DNA of 34,387 nt from Microbacterium sp. Leaf159 (GTDB lineage: Bacteria > Actinomycetota > Actinomycetes > Actinomycetales > Microbacteriaceae): assembly GCF_001423615.1 (NCBI RefSeq), contig NZ_LMOU01000002.1, positions 375,148 to 409,534 of the forward strand, given 5' to 3'. This document shows, piece by piece, positions 16,602-25,191 of this stretch; positions within the stretch are counted from its first letter, which is position 1; each line of letters opens with the position of its first letter. Both the position numbers and the translations under genes were made by a program. The notes under the pieces were generated by a model, which did not search any database, was not told the DNA's origin, and saw nothing but the letters and a program-made list of their open reading frames with translations.

Positions 16602-18110
16602 ATGGATGCCGCCGAGCAGCCCACACTTCGCGCGCTCCTCAGCCGTCGCGACCTCGGCCTGAGTCTCATCTCCGAAGAGAGCGACCTCCCGCCGGGCGCC
16701 GTGGATCGCCCGCTGCGTTGGGTGCACAGCTCCGACCTCGCCGACCCGACACCCTTCCTCGCGGAAGACCTCGCCCTGCTGACCACCGGCACCCAGTTCG
16801 ATGCCGGCACCGACTTCGACGTCTACGTCGGGCGCCTCTCCGACCGAGGTGTGCTCGGCCTCGGCTTCGGCACGGACGTGCACCGCGCCGGCATCCCCGA
16901 CGAGCTCGTCATCGAATGCGCACGCCGCGGGATCCCGCTGTTCGAGGTGCCCTACCGCACGCCGTTCATCGCCGTCGCCCGCGCGCATTCCGAGGCGATC
17001 GCAGCACAGGCGTACGCCCGCAGGTCGTGGGCGCTCGACACCCAGCGCGCGCTGGCACTCGCGGCGCTCCGCCCGCACGGACTGGACGCGACCGTCGCCG
17101 AGCTCGGCCGCCGCCTCGGTGTCTGGGTCGGCATGTACGACGCGTCCGGCGCCCTGCAGCTGTCGCATCCGCGAACCGCCGTGTCTCCGGGTCGGCTGGC
17201 GTCGCTCGGTGAGCGTGCCACCGAGATCCTCACCCGTGGACTCGAGGCAGGGCAGTCGCTCACGATCGACGAGCAGACCTTCATGCTGTTCACAGTCGGA
17301 CGCGGCGGGCAGCTGAGGGGGGTGATCGCACTCGCGATCGACGCGCTCGACGCAGAAGCCCGCACGGTCGTGACCTCCGTGATCGCGATGGCCGGGCTCG
17401 CACTCGAGCAGAGCGACCAGCTCGCCCGCAGCAGGCGGAAACTGAACTCCCAGCTGCTGAGCTCGCTGCTCGACGATGACGCTTCCCTCGCCAGGAAGGT
17501 GCTCGGCAGCATGCCGGCGGCCCCCGTCGTGGTGGCGATCGCCGCCGACGCCCCGTCCGGCCCGCTGACCGACTGGTGGGAGCGACGGCGCTCCGAGCAC
17601 GGCACCGCGAGCTTCCTCGCGGAGTCCCAAGACGGCGTCGTGCTCTGCGTCTCGATGGCCGACGACGCGCTGCTCGACGAGATCGCGACGCGCTTCGGCA
17701 TCCGCATCGGCGCCTCCGGTTCGGAGTCGTACGACGCGTTCTCGCGGGCGCACGCGCAGGCGCTCGCGGCACTGCGCCAGCAGTCGGACGCGGGGGTGTT
17801 CCACTTCGCGGACGCGGCGGGGTCCAGCATCCTCAGCGCACTGGCGACCGACGAGGCTCGCCTGGTCGCCGAGTCGCGCCTCGCTCCGCTGCGCGACCAC
17901 GACGCGCGATCGGGCGGGGACCTCGAAGGCTCGCTGCGCGTGTGGCTCGAGCACGACGCCAAAGCCGAGCCCGCGGCCTCCGCTCTCGGCGTGCACCGTC
18001 ACACGCTGCGGTCGCGGATCACGCAGGCTGGTGCCCTGCTCGGCAGCGATCTGTCGTCGTTCCCCGCCCGCGCCGAGTTGTGGACGCTGCTGCAGACCGC
18101 GCGGGACTAA
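16602..18110 (+). CDS. PucR-family transcriptional regulator of GABA/putrescine use (GabR-like)
   Basis: A 502-residue regulator. The N-terminal PucR ligand-sensing domain spans about residues 8-125 (DLADPTPFLAEDLALLTTGT, followed by RGIPLFEVPYRTPFIAVAR). A GAF-like/GGDEF-like middle region follows. The C-terminal PucR-type helix-turn-helix is at about 443-495 (LRVWLEHDAKAEPAASALGV then HRHTLRSRI). AAGGAG stands 8 nt before the ATG. It is divergent from gabT with 115 bp between starts, the same arrangement as gabR-gabT in Corynebacterium glutamicum, where the activator responds to GABA-pathway metabolites. It probably activates the whole 6865-16486 unit through the 17-bp repeats. The effector is not known from sequence. 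Confidence 0.88.
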   Translation: MDAAEQPTLRALLSRRDLGLSLISEESDLPPGAVDRPLRWVHSSDLADPTPFLAEDLALLTTGTQFDAGTDFDVYVGRLSDRGVLGLGFGTDVHRAGIPDELVIECARRGIPLFEVPYRTPFIAVARAHSEAIAAQAYARRSWALDTQRALALAALRPHGLDATVAELGRRLGVWVGMYDASGALQLSHPRTAVSPGRLASLGERATEILTRGLEAGQSLTIDEQTFMLFTVGRGGQLRGVIALAIDALDAEARTVVTSVIAMAGLALEQSDQLARSRRKLNSQLLSSLLDDDASLARKVLGSMPAAPVVVAIAADAPSGPLTDWWERRRSEHGTASFLAESQDGVVLCVSMADDALLDEIATRFGIRIGASGSESYDAFSRAHAQALAALRQQSDAGVFHFADAAGSSILSALATDEARLVAESRLAPLRDHDARSGGDLEGSLRVWLEHDAKAEPAASALGVHRHTLRSRITQAGALLGSDLSSFPARAELWTLLQTARD

Positions 18111-18150
18111 CTGTCCGGAGGCACCGCGACAGCATCTCGGCGACGACAGC

Positions 18151-18170
18151 GGTGTCATCCCACAGACACC
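18151..18170. terminator. hairpin between convergent pucR and membrane-protein genes
   Basis: GGTGTC (18151-18156) and GACACC (18165-18170) pair around an 8-nt loop; flanking C residues do not extend it. A wider pair CTGTCCG (18111-18117)/CGGACAG (18179-18185) encloses it. The 80-bp gap is between two converging genes, so a two-way terminator is likely, though no T-tract is present. Confidence 0.5.
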
Positions 18171-18190
18171 CGGGACTTCGGACAGTCTCT

Positions 18191-18997
18191 CTACGGTTCT
18201 CCCGCTGCAGACCCGGCGGGCCGGTTGCGCCGCCACGGTTCCTCGGCTTTCAGCAGGTCGACCATCTCTCCGCCGAGCCGCGCGCGCAGCTCCGCATCGG
18301 CCGAGCAGCGGTTGATGATGTCGGCGACGATCACAGGGTCGGTCTTGAGATAACGGACGTTGGCCGTGACTCGCCCTGTCCCCGACACAACGAGCGCGCC
18401 ACCCTCCGCGTGCGCGAAGATCCCGTGATCCCACGGGACGAGGCGAGTGCGGCCCGACACCAGTCCGCCCGTCTCGACGCCTTGCGCATCGATGACGATC
18501 GTCGCCGACGTGAGCGCAAACCACACGATCCGCCCTCCCAGTGCGACACAGATCACCCCGGCCAGGAGGAACAAGGCGCCGCTTCCTCGCCGCCCGCCCC
18601 CGTTGCCGAGATCCGACAACGCGAGCAAGAAGATCACGAGAGTCGCCGCCCCCAACAGGATCACCACGACGCCGAGCCAGACCACACGGCGTGCAGAGGA
18701 GAATCGCATCGCTCCCGGCGCCAACGTCGCGTCGAGGTAGCCGAAGCTCGCATTGCGCAGCCTCCGTCGATCGAACTCGGTGAGCGCGACTGCCACGACC
18801 GGAAGCACGGTCAGCCCCATGGCGAGCACTCCCCCGGCGACGCCGAGGCTGATTGTGCCCACGATGAAGGCGACGACGAGCACCGGAACCACCCAGTCGG
18901 ACACGTCCGTTCGGGCGGGTCCCGAGTTCGGAGCCTCGGGCGCCCGGCCGATGTATTCCTGCCGTCGGACGAAGGTCCCGAGAGGGGATTCGCTCAC
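18191..18997 (-). CDS. four-helix membrane protein with PH-like tail, last gene of type VII-like cassette
   Basis: A 268-residue protein of unknown function. After a soluble N-terminus it has two adjacent hydrophobic segments (about 34-72), a third (103-128) and a fourth (137-164). The cytosolic-looking C-terminal part (about 165-240: TIVIDAQGVETGG, TRLVPWDHGIFAHAEGG) resembles the small bacterial PH-like domains often attached to membrane anchors. Its GTG start overlaps the upstream stop by four bases (GTGA), so it is translationally coupled to the WSG-motif protein. Such coupling with a suspected membrane-active effector suggests an immunity protein, comparable in placement to multi-pass immunity proteins of type VII toxins; this is inference. 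Confidence 0.7.
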   Translation of the reverse strand: MSESPLGTFVRRQEYIGRAPEAPNSGPARTDVSDWVVPVLVVAFIVGTISLGVAGGVLAMGLTVLPVVAVALTEFDRRRLRNASFGYLDATLAPGAMRFSSARRVVWLGVVVILLGAATLVIFLLALSDLGNGGGRRGSGALFLLAGVICVALGGRIVWFALTSATIVIDAQGVETGGLVSGRTRLVPWDHGIFAHAEGGALVVSGTGRVTANVRYLKTDPVIVADIINRCSADAELRARLGGEMVDLLKAEEPWRRNRPAGSAAGEP

Positions 18998-20181
18998 CGT
19001 GGCACATCCCCGCTGAGATCCATCCAGCGATCGACGAACCAGTCTCCGACGTCCTCTCCGATGTCGCCGACGACGATGAATCCGTCCTCAGTCCACGAAT
19101 AGATGCCCTCTCGCCAGGATGGCGGCGTCGTCGTCCAGATCCCGGACACGGCACCGCCGATGGCCGCTCCACCCGCCGAGGCGAGCACAGCCACGCCGCC
19201 TGTACCCACGCCGAGCGCCACCGCGCCGGCTGCGATACCTGCTCCCCCCGCGGCCGCCCCGCCCCACCCCACGGCGACATCGACGGGCTCTTCGCCGCGC
19301 GTGATGTCCCAGACGCCGAGGCCGATCTCGACGGCAGAACCGGCGATAGGGAGCACCTTGCGAGAGGCACGCAGAATATCGGCAATGGAATCACCGACGC
19401 CCGCCGAGATCTTCATCGATTCGGGCAGCTTCGCGGCGATTCTCTCCTCGAGCAGAGCACGAAGCGCGGGATCTCGGGTGACGCCTGCCTTGCGCCGCAT
19501 CTCGTCGGCATCCTCCCGCCATGTCATCGCCGTCTCGCGCAGGTTCTCGATCCGCATCTCCCACGAGCGGTCGAGGAGAGGCTCGGCCACCCCCTCGGCG
19601 ACTCCGGCCGCCTCACTCAAGGCATCGAGCAGTTCCTCGGCGAGGCTGGAGTTCGGCAACCCCGCGGCGAACAGGAGGATGTTGTCGTGCACCCACGCCT
19701 CGTTGCCCGCATGCCATTCCACGACGTCGATCTGGATCCTCTGATACTCGCGGCGCAGATCGGTGAACTGCTTCCACGCTTCGAAGCCCTCGTCCTCTCT
19801 GGACTGAGGGACCGGGCCTTGCCAGTGTGGGAGCGACACCAGCGTCCCGTCGACCCTCATCCCGAGTTCCGCCGCACGATGGAGCAGCCCCTCGAAGTGC
19901 TCCTGCATCCGTTCCACGCGCCCTGCGTAGGTGTGGAGGATCTCCGCGAACGGTCCCGCGATGTCCGTGATCTGGCGGGCGGCCTCTACCATCGCTCTCG
20001 ACGCCTCACCGAACGACTCCGCCGACGGGCCACTCCAACTGCGTGGCCCCGACACGTTGAGACCGCTCGTGTAATCGATCGCATCGCCCGCGCTCTCCGC
20101 TCCGTGGCGGAACCACTCTCCGGCAGCGCGAAGCGATGAGGCCCTGCCCCCGACTGCGACCTCGAACGAATCAGTCATCAT
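18994..20181 (-). CDS. WSG-motif (WXG100/LXG-like) protein with C-terminal glycine-zipper segment, candidate type VII effector
   Basis: A 395-residue protein without a named family I can assign. The N-terminal 100 residues are helical and contain SWSGPSAESFGEA (W49-S50-G51), the WXG turn typical of type VII secretion substrates, then AGRVERMQEHFEGLLHRA. A long helical middle follows. Residues about 301-347 are extremely glycine/alanine rich (VGWGGAAAGGAGIAAGAVAL and on to GGAAIGGAVSG), a glycine-zipper stretch able to insert into membranes. The tail (348-395) is acidic and Trp-rich. The start overlaps the preceding small gene (ATGA, or TGATG with the second ATG), and its stop overlaps the membrane-protein gene. 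Layout suggests a secreted, possibly pore-forming effector. No EccC/EssC ATPase gene is in the window. Confidence 0.65.
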   Translation of the reverse strand: MMTDSFEVAVGGRASSLRAAGEWFRHGAESAGDAIDYTSGLNVSGPRSWSGPSAESFGEASRAMVEAARQITDIAGPFAEILHTYAGRVERMQEHFEGLLHRAAELGMRVDGTLVSLPHWQGPVPQSREDEGFEAWKQFTDLRREYQRIQIDVVEWHAGNEAWVHDNILLFAAGLPNSSLAEELLDALSEAAGVAEGVAEPLLDRSWEMRIENLRETAMTWREDADEMRRKAGVTRDPALRALLEERIAAKLPESMKISAGVGDSIADILRASRKVLPIAGSAVEIGLGVWDITRGEEPVDVAVGWGGAAAGGAGIAAGAVALGVGTGGVAVLASAGGAAIGGAVSGIWTTTPPSWREGIYSWTEDGFIVVGDIGEDVGDWFVDRWMDLSGDVPR

Positions 20182-20486
20182 TTGTCCAGCTCGATGACTG
20201 CGGCGGCCTTCAGAAGACCGGCAGAGATCTCCTCTTCGTCACGAAGCACACCGGCGCCGATGTCATCGACGATGACGGCCAGCGTCGAATGCACCTGTCC
20301 GAGCACACCCAACCACGCACTGACGCGTTCGACGACGTCCCCGATCGGCTCGCACGCCACTCCGCCGTCGATGGCCTCCGGCGTCGTGTCGACCGCCTTC
20401 TTCGCCTCCTCGACATCGCGCCGCATCGCCTTGGCAATCGCGGCCAGCTCTTCGGGGTCGACCTCGATCCGGGTCACGAGCCCCAC
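20178..20486 (-). CDS. small helical WXG100-like protein
   Basis: About 99-102 residues, two long helices separated by a short loop (IDGGVACEPIGD), the size and shape of WXG100/EsxA-like proteins, though a strict W-x-G is replaced by W-L-G in AWLGVLGQVH. Two GTG starts are possible: 20486, or 20477, which gives a four-base GTGA overlap with the upstream stop and is the better coupled choice (99 residues, beginning TRIEVDPEEL). It precedes the WSG-motif protein and may be its secretion partner or chaperone, as small Esx-like or Lap proteins are for LXG toxins. Confidence 0.68.
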   Translation of the reverse strand: MGLVTRIEVDPEELAAIAKAMRRDVEEAKKAVDTTPEAIDGGVACEPIGDVVERVSAWLGVLGQVHSTLAVIVDDIGAGVLRDEEEISAGLLKAAAVIELDK

Positions 20487-20761
20487 CGTCGCGTCGTCTG
20501 CTGCGCCTGCTGGTCGACATCAATCAGCAAACGCGTGATCTGCCGCTGACTCGCCAGCTCGATGAGCTGCGTCGAAGACACGAGCATCCATGGCGCCTCG
20601 GCTCCCGCACCGCGGTGCAGTCGGTCGAGCGCCGTGTACGCGATGAGGGCCCTCTGACCGTTCGCGAGCTCTCGTATCGTGATGCGAGAGCGATCGGTGT
20701 CGGCCGGCTCGGCCGGCACATACAGCACCGGCGGCAGCTCCTTTTGCGCGACGATCTCCAT
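20474..20761 (-). CDS. small SAV_915/SseB-like protein, first gene of type VII-like cassette
   Basis: A 95-residue acidic-basic mixed protein. LPPVLYVPAEP at the start and ANGQRALIAYTALDRLHRG followed by APWMLVSSTQLIELA resemble the small actinobacterial SAV_915 or SseB-like proteins, which are often found beside WXG100 genes; this is a weak family call. AGGGGGG precedes the ATG. It overlaps the next gene at 20474-20477 or more. No catalytic motif, signal peptide or membrane segment is seen. It heads a chain of four overlapping genes transcribed away from the MFS transporter. Confidence 0.6.
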   Translation of the reverse strand: MEIVAQKELPPVLYVPAEPADTDRSRITIRELANGQRALIAYTALDRLHRGAGAEAPWMLVSSTQLIELASQRQITRLLIDVDQQAQQTTRRWGS

Positions 20762-20835
20762 CCATACCCCCCTGGTTCTGGGTCGATCCTAACCTCCGTC
20801 CCGTCGTTGCTCGGAGCGATGACCGGTCGATGTAT

Positions 20836-20871
20836 ATTGCAATCTTGTGACGCTCGTCATAGTTTTGCAAT
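20836..20871. promoter_or_regulatory. paired TTGCAAT motifs and TGACG palindrome upstream of the MFS gene
   Basis: ATTGCAAT (20836-20843, itself palindromic) and TTGCAAT (20865-20871) are direct repeats 28 bp apart. Between them TGACG-CT-CGTCA (20848-20859) is a perfect inverted repeat. TATATT (20833-20838) could be a -10. The AT-rich island stands out in a 70 % GC window and lies between the divergent MFS and SAV_915-like genes. The TTGCAA core recalls the TTTGCAAA core reported for RamB sites; a different regulator is equally possible. Confidence 0.55.
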
Positions 20872-20929
20872 GTCGGCTCTTCGGCCGCATCCGCTGACGC
20901 ACTGTCGCGTCACTGCGAAGGAGACAACG

Positions 20930-22252
20930 TTGTCCAGAACATCCACTGCACCCGACGCCACTGAGGCCTGGCCGGTACCACGACGCGTCACCGCTATCGT
21001 CCTGTTCTGCTGCTGGATGGCGATCCTCGCCGACGGCTACGACATCGGCGTGATCGGAGCCGTGCTGCCGGCACTGGCCGAGGATGCAGCCTGGTCGCTG
21101 TCCCCCGTCGCGCTCGGGGGGCTGGCCTCCTGGGCTCTCGTCGGAATGCTCATCGGCGCGCTGTTCATCGGCACGCTGAGCGACAGGGTCGGCCGCAAGC
21201 GGATGCTGCTGGTGTCGATGTCGATCTTCACGTTGATGCAGCTCGGTGCAGCGCTCGCCCCCACGCCCGAGATCTTCGGGTTCTTCCGCTTTCTGGGCGG
21301 CCTCGGAATGGGAGGAATCATCCCGGTGGCCGCAGCCCTGACCATCGAGTACTCCGCACCCCGGCGACGCGCCTTGAACTACGGGATCATGTACTCCGGA
21401 TACTCGCTGGGCATCGTCGTGTCGGCGCTCGTGGCCATCATGTTGCTCCCGCACCTCGGCTGGCGCTGGGTGATCGCGGTCGGCGCGTTCCCGATCATCC
21501 TCATCCCCGTCATCGCGAAGGTGCTGCCGGAGTCCCTCGAATCCCTGGAGAACCGCGGCCGCCACGATCGCGCAGTCGACCTCGCGCGCCGCCTCGGCAT
21601 CCAGCCCTACACCCCCGCCGACCGGCCCACGCTTCCCGATGGCGAACGTCGGCCGTGGCAGAGCATCCTGCACCAGCTCTTCTCCCGTCGCTACCTGCGC
21701 TCGACCGTTTTCCTGTGGATCTCGCTGTTCTCGGGACTGCTGCTCGTCTACGGCCTGAACTCCTGGCTCCCGTCGATCATGCGCGCCTCGGGGTACGACC
21801 TCGGTCCTGCGCTGACGTTCCTGATGGTCTTCAGCCTCGCCTCTGCCGTCGGCGGCCTGGGGCTCGGCTACCTCGCCGATCGTTTCGGAGCAAAGCCGGT
21901 GCTCATCATCTTCTACGCGCTGGGCGGAGTGGGTTGCCTGCTGCTCATGTTCCCCAACGGGATGTTCGTGAATCTGGTGCTCGTGGCCATCTCGGGCATC
22001 GGATCGATCTCGACATCCCTGGTACTCACGGCCTACATCACCGACTACTATCCGGCGTCAGTTCGTGCGACAGCAGCGGGCTGGGCGTTGAGCTTCGCAC
22101 GCATCGGAGCGATCCTCGGGCCGATCATGGGCGGCTGGCTGGCCTCACTCGCGATAGGCGTCGAATGGAACTTCGTCGCCTTCGCACTCGTCGCGATCGT
22201 CGCCGCGGTGGCCGTGTCGTTGGTTCCGAAGAAGCGCGCGGCTCTGGCCTGA
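20930..22252 (+). CDS. MFS transporter, aromatic acid:H+ symporter (AAHS) type
   Basis: A 440-residue, 12-helix major facilitator. Helix 1 carries D35-G-Y-D38 (LADGYDIGVIGAVLP), the acidic motif of PcaK/BenK-type aromatic acid symporters, and the loop 2-3 motif is GTLSDRVGRKRMLL. ADRFGAKPVL repeats the motif in the second half. A TTG start is chosen because GAAGGAG stands 7 nt upstream and the protein then begins at the expected distance from helix 1; the frame is open upstream but without sensible protein. It is monocistronic and ends 6 bp from the convergent ramB stop. Substrate is probably an aromatic or other carboxylate; the aromatic genes at 31189-34387 are not adjacent. Confidence 0.88.
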   Translation: MSRTSTAPDATEAWPVPRRVTAIVLFCCWMAILADGYDIGVIGAVLPALAEDAAWSLSPVALGGLASWALVGMLIGALFIGTLSDRVGRKRMLLVSMSIFTLMQLGAALAPTPEIFGFFRFLGGLGMGGIIPVAAALTIEYSAPRRRALNYGIMYSGYSLGIVVSALVAIMLLPHLGWRWVIAVGAFPIILIPVIAKVLPESLESLENRGRHDRAVDLARRLGIQPYTPADRPTLPDGERRPWQSILHQLFSRRYLRSTVFLWISLFSGLLLVYGLNSWLPSIMRASGYDLGPALTFLMVFSLASAVGGLGLGYLADRFGAKPVLIIFYALGGVGCLLLMFPNGMFVNLVLVAISGIGSISTSLVLTAYITDYYPASVRATAAGWALSFARIGAILGPIMGGWLASLAIGVEWNFVAFALVAIVAAVAVSLVPKKRAALA

Positions 22253-22258
22253 CGCGAC

Positions 22259-23710
22259 TCAGCGCGGCGCGTGCGCCTCGAGGAACTCGTACACATCGGT
22301 CGTGTCCACGCCGGGGAAGGCCCCCGTCGGCAGCGTGGCGAGCAGGGTGCGGGGCGTCTTCACGTTCGGCCAGGAGTTCTCGCGCCACCGCCCCTCGAGC
22401 TCTGCCGGAGCCCTGCGACAGCACACCTCGACCGAGTGCTTGGAGACTCCTCGGTGCGCAGTGTCACGACCGACGAACCACTTGGTGTCATCGAATCGCA
22501 CGCCCACGCTGACCGAGTGCAGGCCCTCACTCGAGGCCTCGACGCGGGCCGTGCACCAGTAGGTGCCGTTGCCGGTGTCGGTGTACTGGTAGTACGGGTT
22601 GAAGCGGTCGTCCTCGTCGAACACGACGCGACTGGTCCAGCGCCGGCAGCACATCTGCCCTTCGATCGCCCCCAGCCGATCGGTCGGGAAGTTCACGTCG
22701 TCGTTCTCGTACGCCTTTGTGATCGTGCCCGACTCGTGCACCTTGAGGAAGTGCACGGGGATGTCGAGATGACGGGTCGCGAGGTTCGTGAAGCGATGCG
22801 CCGCGGTCTCATATGAGACCGAGTAGGCATCTCGCAGGTCCTCTATCGAGATCGCCCTGCGCGCTTTCGCGTCCTTCAGCGCGGGAACGACGTGCGCCTC
22901 GGGCACGAGCAGCGCTCCCGTGAGGTAGTTCGTCTCGACGCGCTGGCGCAGGAACTCCGCATAGCTGCGTGGCTCCGAATGGCCGAGGATGCGGCTCGAC
23001 AGCGCCTGCAGCACTGCCGTCCGCGCATCGCCTTTGGCCGGCACACTGCTCGACAGGTACAGCCGCCCGTGCGCGAGGTCGGCCACGCTGCGGGTGGTCT
23101 GCGGCAGGTCGGGTGCGTAGTGGAGGGTGAACCCCAGGTAGGCGGCGATCTCGGATGCTGTCCGCTGGGTGAGTGGGCCGCCGGGGTGCCCGACAGCCGC
23201 GAGGATCTCGGCCGCCTTCTGCTCGAGGTCCGCGAAATGGTTGTCCTGCCGGCGCATCAGGTGACGCAGCTCGACGTTCGCGCGCCGGGCCTCCTCCGGA
23301 GTGGCGGCGCGCTCGTCCTTGAGCCGATCGATCTCGCCGTGCAGCGCGAGCAGCGCCTTCAGAGCATCCGTCGGCATGCTCTTGGCGATCCGGAACGGCT
23401 CGATCCCCAGGGCCTGGAATGTCTGGCCCTTCATCGCGCGTTCGAGGGCGATCTCGACCGCGCTGCGCTCATCGAGCGGCTCACCCTCGAGAAGCGCATC
23501 GATCGTGACACCGAGTGCCCGCGCGATCGCCTGCAACTGGGTGAGCTTCGGTTCGCGCTTTCCCGTCTCGATCATCGACATCTGACTCGGGGCCCGATCG
23601 ACGGCCGCCGCGAGGTCGTCGAGGGTCATCCCGCGCGCCGTGCGCAGCTGACGGATGCGTCGCCCGATCGTGAGGGCGTCGGCGTCTTCTTCGACCACTG
23701 AGGTGCTCAT
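22259..23710 (-). CDS. ramB: RamB-type XRE/ImmA-like regulator of acetate metabolism
   Basis: A 483-residue regulator. An XRE helix-turn-helix lies at about 15-70 ([20 protein letters not shown], then [15 protein letters not shown]). A ImmA/IrrE-like middle domain has [11 protein letters not shown] where the metallopeptidase HExxH would stand, so peptidase activity is probably lost. The C-terminal domain has cysteine clusters GQMCCRRW (near 352), YWCTAR (near 385) and EVCCRRAP (near 428), typical of short-chain fatty-acid regulators of this family. In Corynebacterium and Mycobacterium RamB represses isocitrate lyase genes, and here it is divergent from aceA with 136 bp between starts. The ATG has CAGAAT 7 nt upstream, so the message may be leaderless, and a palindrome overlaps this -10. 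Confidence 0.88.
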   Translation of the reverse strand: MSTSVVEEDADALTIGRRIRQLRTARGMTLDDLAAAVDRAPSQMSMIETGKREPKLTQLQAIARALGVTIDALLEGEPLDERSAVEIALERAMKGQTFQALGIEPFRIAKSMPTDALKALLALHGEIDRLKDERAATPEEARRANVELRHLMRRQDNHFADLEQKAAEILAAVGHPGGPLTQRTASEIAAYLGFTLHYAPDLPQTTRSVADLAHGRLYLSSSVPAKGDARTAVLQALSSRILGHSEPRSYAEFLRQRVETNYLTGALLVPEAHVVPALKDAKARRAISIEDLRDAYSVSYETAAHRFTNLATRHLDIPVHFLKVHESGTITKAYENDDVNFPTDRLGAIEGQMCCRRWTSRVVFDEDDRFNPYYQYTDTGNGTYWCTARVEASSEGLHSVSVGVRFDDTKWFVGRDTAHRGVSKHSVEVCCRRAPAELEGRWRENSWPNVKTPRTLLATLPTGAFPGVDTTDVYEFLEAHAPR

Positions 23711-23717
23711 ACGGCCG

Positions 23718-23738
23718 ATTCTGTCACAGAAACAGAAT
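23718..23738. promoter_or_regulatory. palindromic operator candidate at the ramB promoter
   Basis: TTCTGT-C-ACAGAA (23719-23731) is a perfect inverted repeat, and a third half-site ACAGAA follows at 23732-23737, which also makes ATTCTGT/ACAGAAT (23718-23724 and 23732-23738). On the minus strand the first half overlaps CAGAAT, the predicted -10 of ramB. This fits autorepression, or control of both ramB and aceA. Confidence 0.65.
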
Positions 23739-23846
23739 TTCGGTCGATCTTCACACGCGGATCGGCCGGTTGCGCGCGGCTTCTTCACTCACAGTGGAAA
23801 CACGCCACCCGGCTTCACGGTCCGGGCATCCAACGGAGGAGACACC

Positions 23847-25172
23847 ATGACGAACACCGCTCAGAACCGCACTCCCCGCCCCGCAGGTCTGCGCGCCGGC
23901 GACCAGGTTCAGACGGCCGCCGAGCTCCGGGAGATCTGGGAGACCGATCCCCGTTGGGACGGCGTCGAGCGCACGTACTCGGCCGAAGACGTCGTCCGCA
24001 TCCGCGGGTCGGTCCGCGAGGACTCCACCCTCGCCCACCGCGGAGCCGAGAACCTCTGGAACCTGCTGCACACCGAGGACTACGTGAGGGCTCTCGGCGC
24101 CTACACCGGCGGCCAGGCCGTGCAGCAGGTGCGTGCGGGCCTCAAGGCGATCTACCTCTCGGGCTGGCAGGTCGCGGCCGACGGCAACCTCGCCGGGCAG
24201 ACCTACCCCGATCAGTCGCTCTACCCGGCCAACTCGGTGCCCGCGGTCGTGCGTCGCATCAACAACGCGCTGATCCGTCAGGACCAGCTCGAGCACGCCG
24301 AGGGCGACGTCACCCAGGACTGGCTCGCCCCGATCGTCGCCGATGCCGAGGCCGGGTTCGGCGGGCCGCTCAACGCCTACGAGCTCGCGCAGTCGCTGAT
24401 CCAGGCGGGCGCCGCGGCGATCCACTGGGAAGACCAGCTCGCGAGCGAGAAGAAGTGCGGTCACCTCGGCGGCAAGGTGCTCGTGCCCACCCAGCAGCAC
24501 ATCCGCACGCTGAACGCGGCACGCCTCGCGGCCGACGTGGCAGGTGTCCCGACGGTCATCATCGCCCGGACGGATGCTCTCGCCGCCGACCTGCTCACCA
24601 GCGACGTCGACGAGCGTGATCAGCAGTTCACCACGGGCGAGCGCACGACCGAGGGCTTCTACCGCATCCGCCCAGGCATCGACTCGGTCATCAGCCGCGG
24701 ACTCGCGTTCGCCCCCTACGCCGACCTGCTGTGGGTCGAGACGGGCGAGCCCGACATCGAGCTGGCCCGTGAGTTCGCCGCAGCCATCCACGCGCAGTTC
24801 CCCGGCAAGCTGCTCGCGTACAACTGCTCGCCGAGCTTCAACTGGAAGCGCCACCTGTCGGACGCCGAGATCGCGACGTTCCAGCAGGAGCTGGCTGACC
24901 TGGGCTACAAATTCCAGTTCATCACGCTCGCCGGCTTCCACGCCCTGAACCACTCGATGTTCGACCTCGCCCGCGGTTACGCCGAGCGCGCCATGAGCGC
25001 GTACGTCGAGCTGCAGGAGGCCGAGTTCGCCGCCGAGGCGAACGGCTACACCGCCACCAAGCACCAGCGCGAGGCGGGCACCGGCTACTTCGACGTCATC
25101 TCCACCGCGCTCAACCCCGACAGCGCGACCCTCGCCCTCGCAGGCTCCACCGAAGCCTCGCAGTTCCACTGA
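23847..25172 (+). CDS. aceA: isocitrate lyase
   Basis: Cleaves isocitrate to glyoxylate and succinate (EC 4.1.3.1), first step of the glyoxylate bypass. The 441-residue protein contains KKCGHLGGK with the catalytic C204, [13 protein letters not shown] before it, [12 protein letters not shown] and the C-terminal [18 protein letters not shown]. Length is usual for the actinobacterial short form (about 430). The frame is open upstream, but the ATG used ([10 protein letters not shown]) has GGAGGAG 5-6 nt in front and fits the family N-terminus; earlier starts would run into ramB. Divergent RamB is the likely repressor. Malate synthase follows after 19 nt in the same direction, unlike C. glutamicum where the two genes are divergent. 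Confidence 0.96.
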   Translation: MTNTAQNRTPRPAGLRAGDQVQTAAELREIWETDPRWDGVERTYSAEDVVRIRGSVREDSTLAHRGAENLWNLLHTEDYVRALGAYTGGQAVQQVRAGLKAIYLSGWQVAADGNLAGQTYPDQSLYPANSVPAVVRRINNALIRQDQLEHAEGDVTQDWLAPIVADAEAGFGGPLNAYELAQSLIQAGAAAIHWEDQLASEKKCGHLGGKVLVPTQQHIRTLNAARLAADVAGVPTVIIARTDALAADLLTSDVDERDQQFTTGERTTEGFYRIRPGIDSVISRGLAFAPYADLLWVETGEPDIELAREFAAAIHAQFPGKLLAYNCSPSFNWKRHLSDAEIATFQQELADLGYKFQFITLAGFHALNHSMFDLARGYAERAMSAYVELQEAEFAAEANGYTATKHQREAGTGYFDVISTALNPDSATLALAGSTEASQFH

Positions 25173-25191
25173 CTCGTAAAGGACGCAGACC

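Noticed and set aside
16551..19394. A 947-codon minus-strand frame spanning pucR and part of the type VII-like cassette
   Set aside because: It crosses three well-supported genes and their control region, with no family motif; it is an antisense shadow of high GC coding bias.
22253..22258. A terminator between the convergent MFS and ramB genes
   Set aside because: Only 6 bp separate the stops, so any terminator must lie inside the opposing gene; none was evident.
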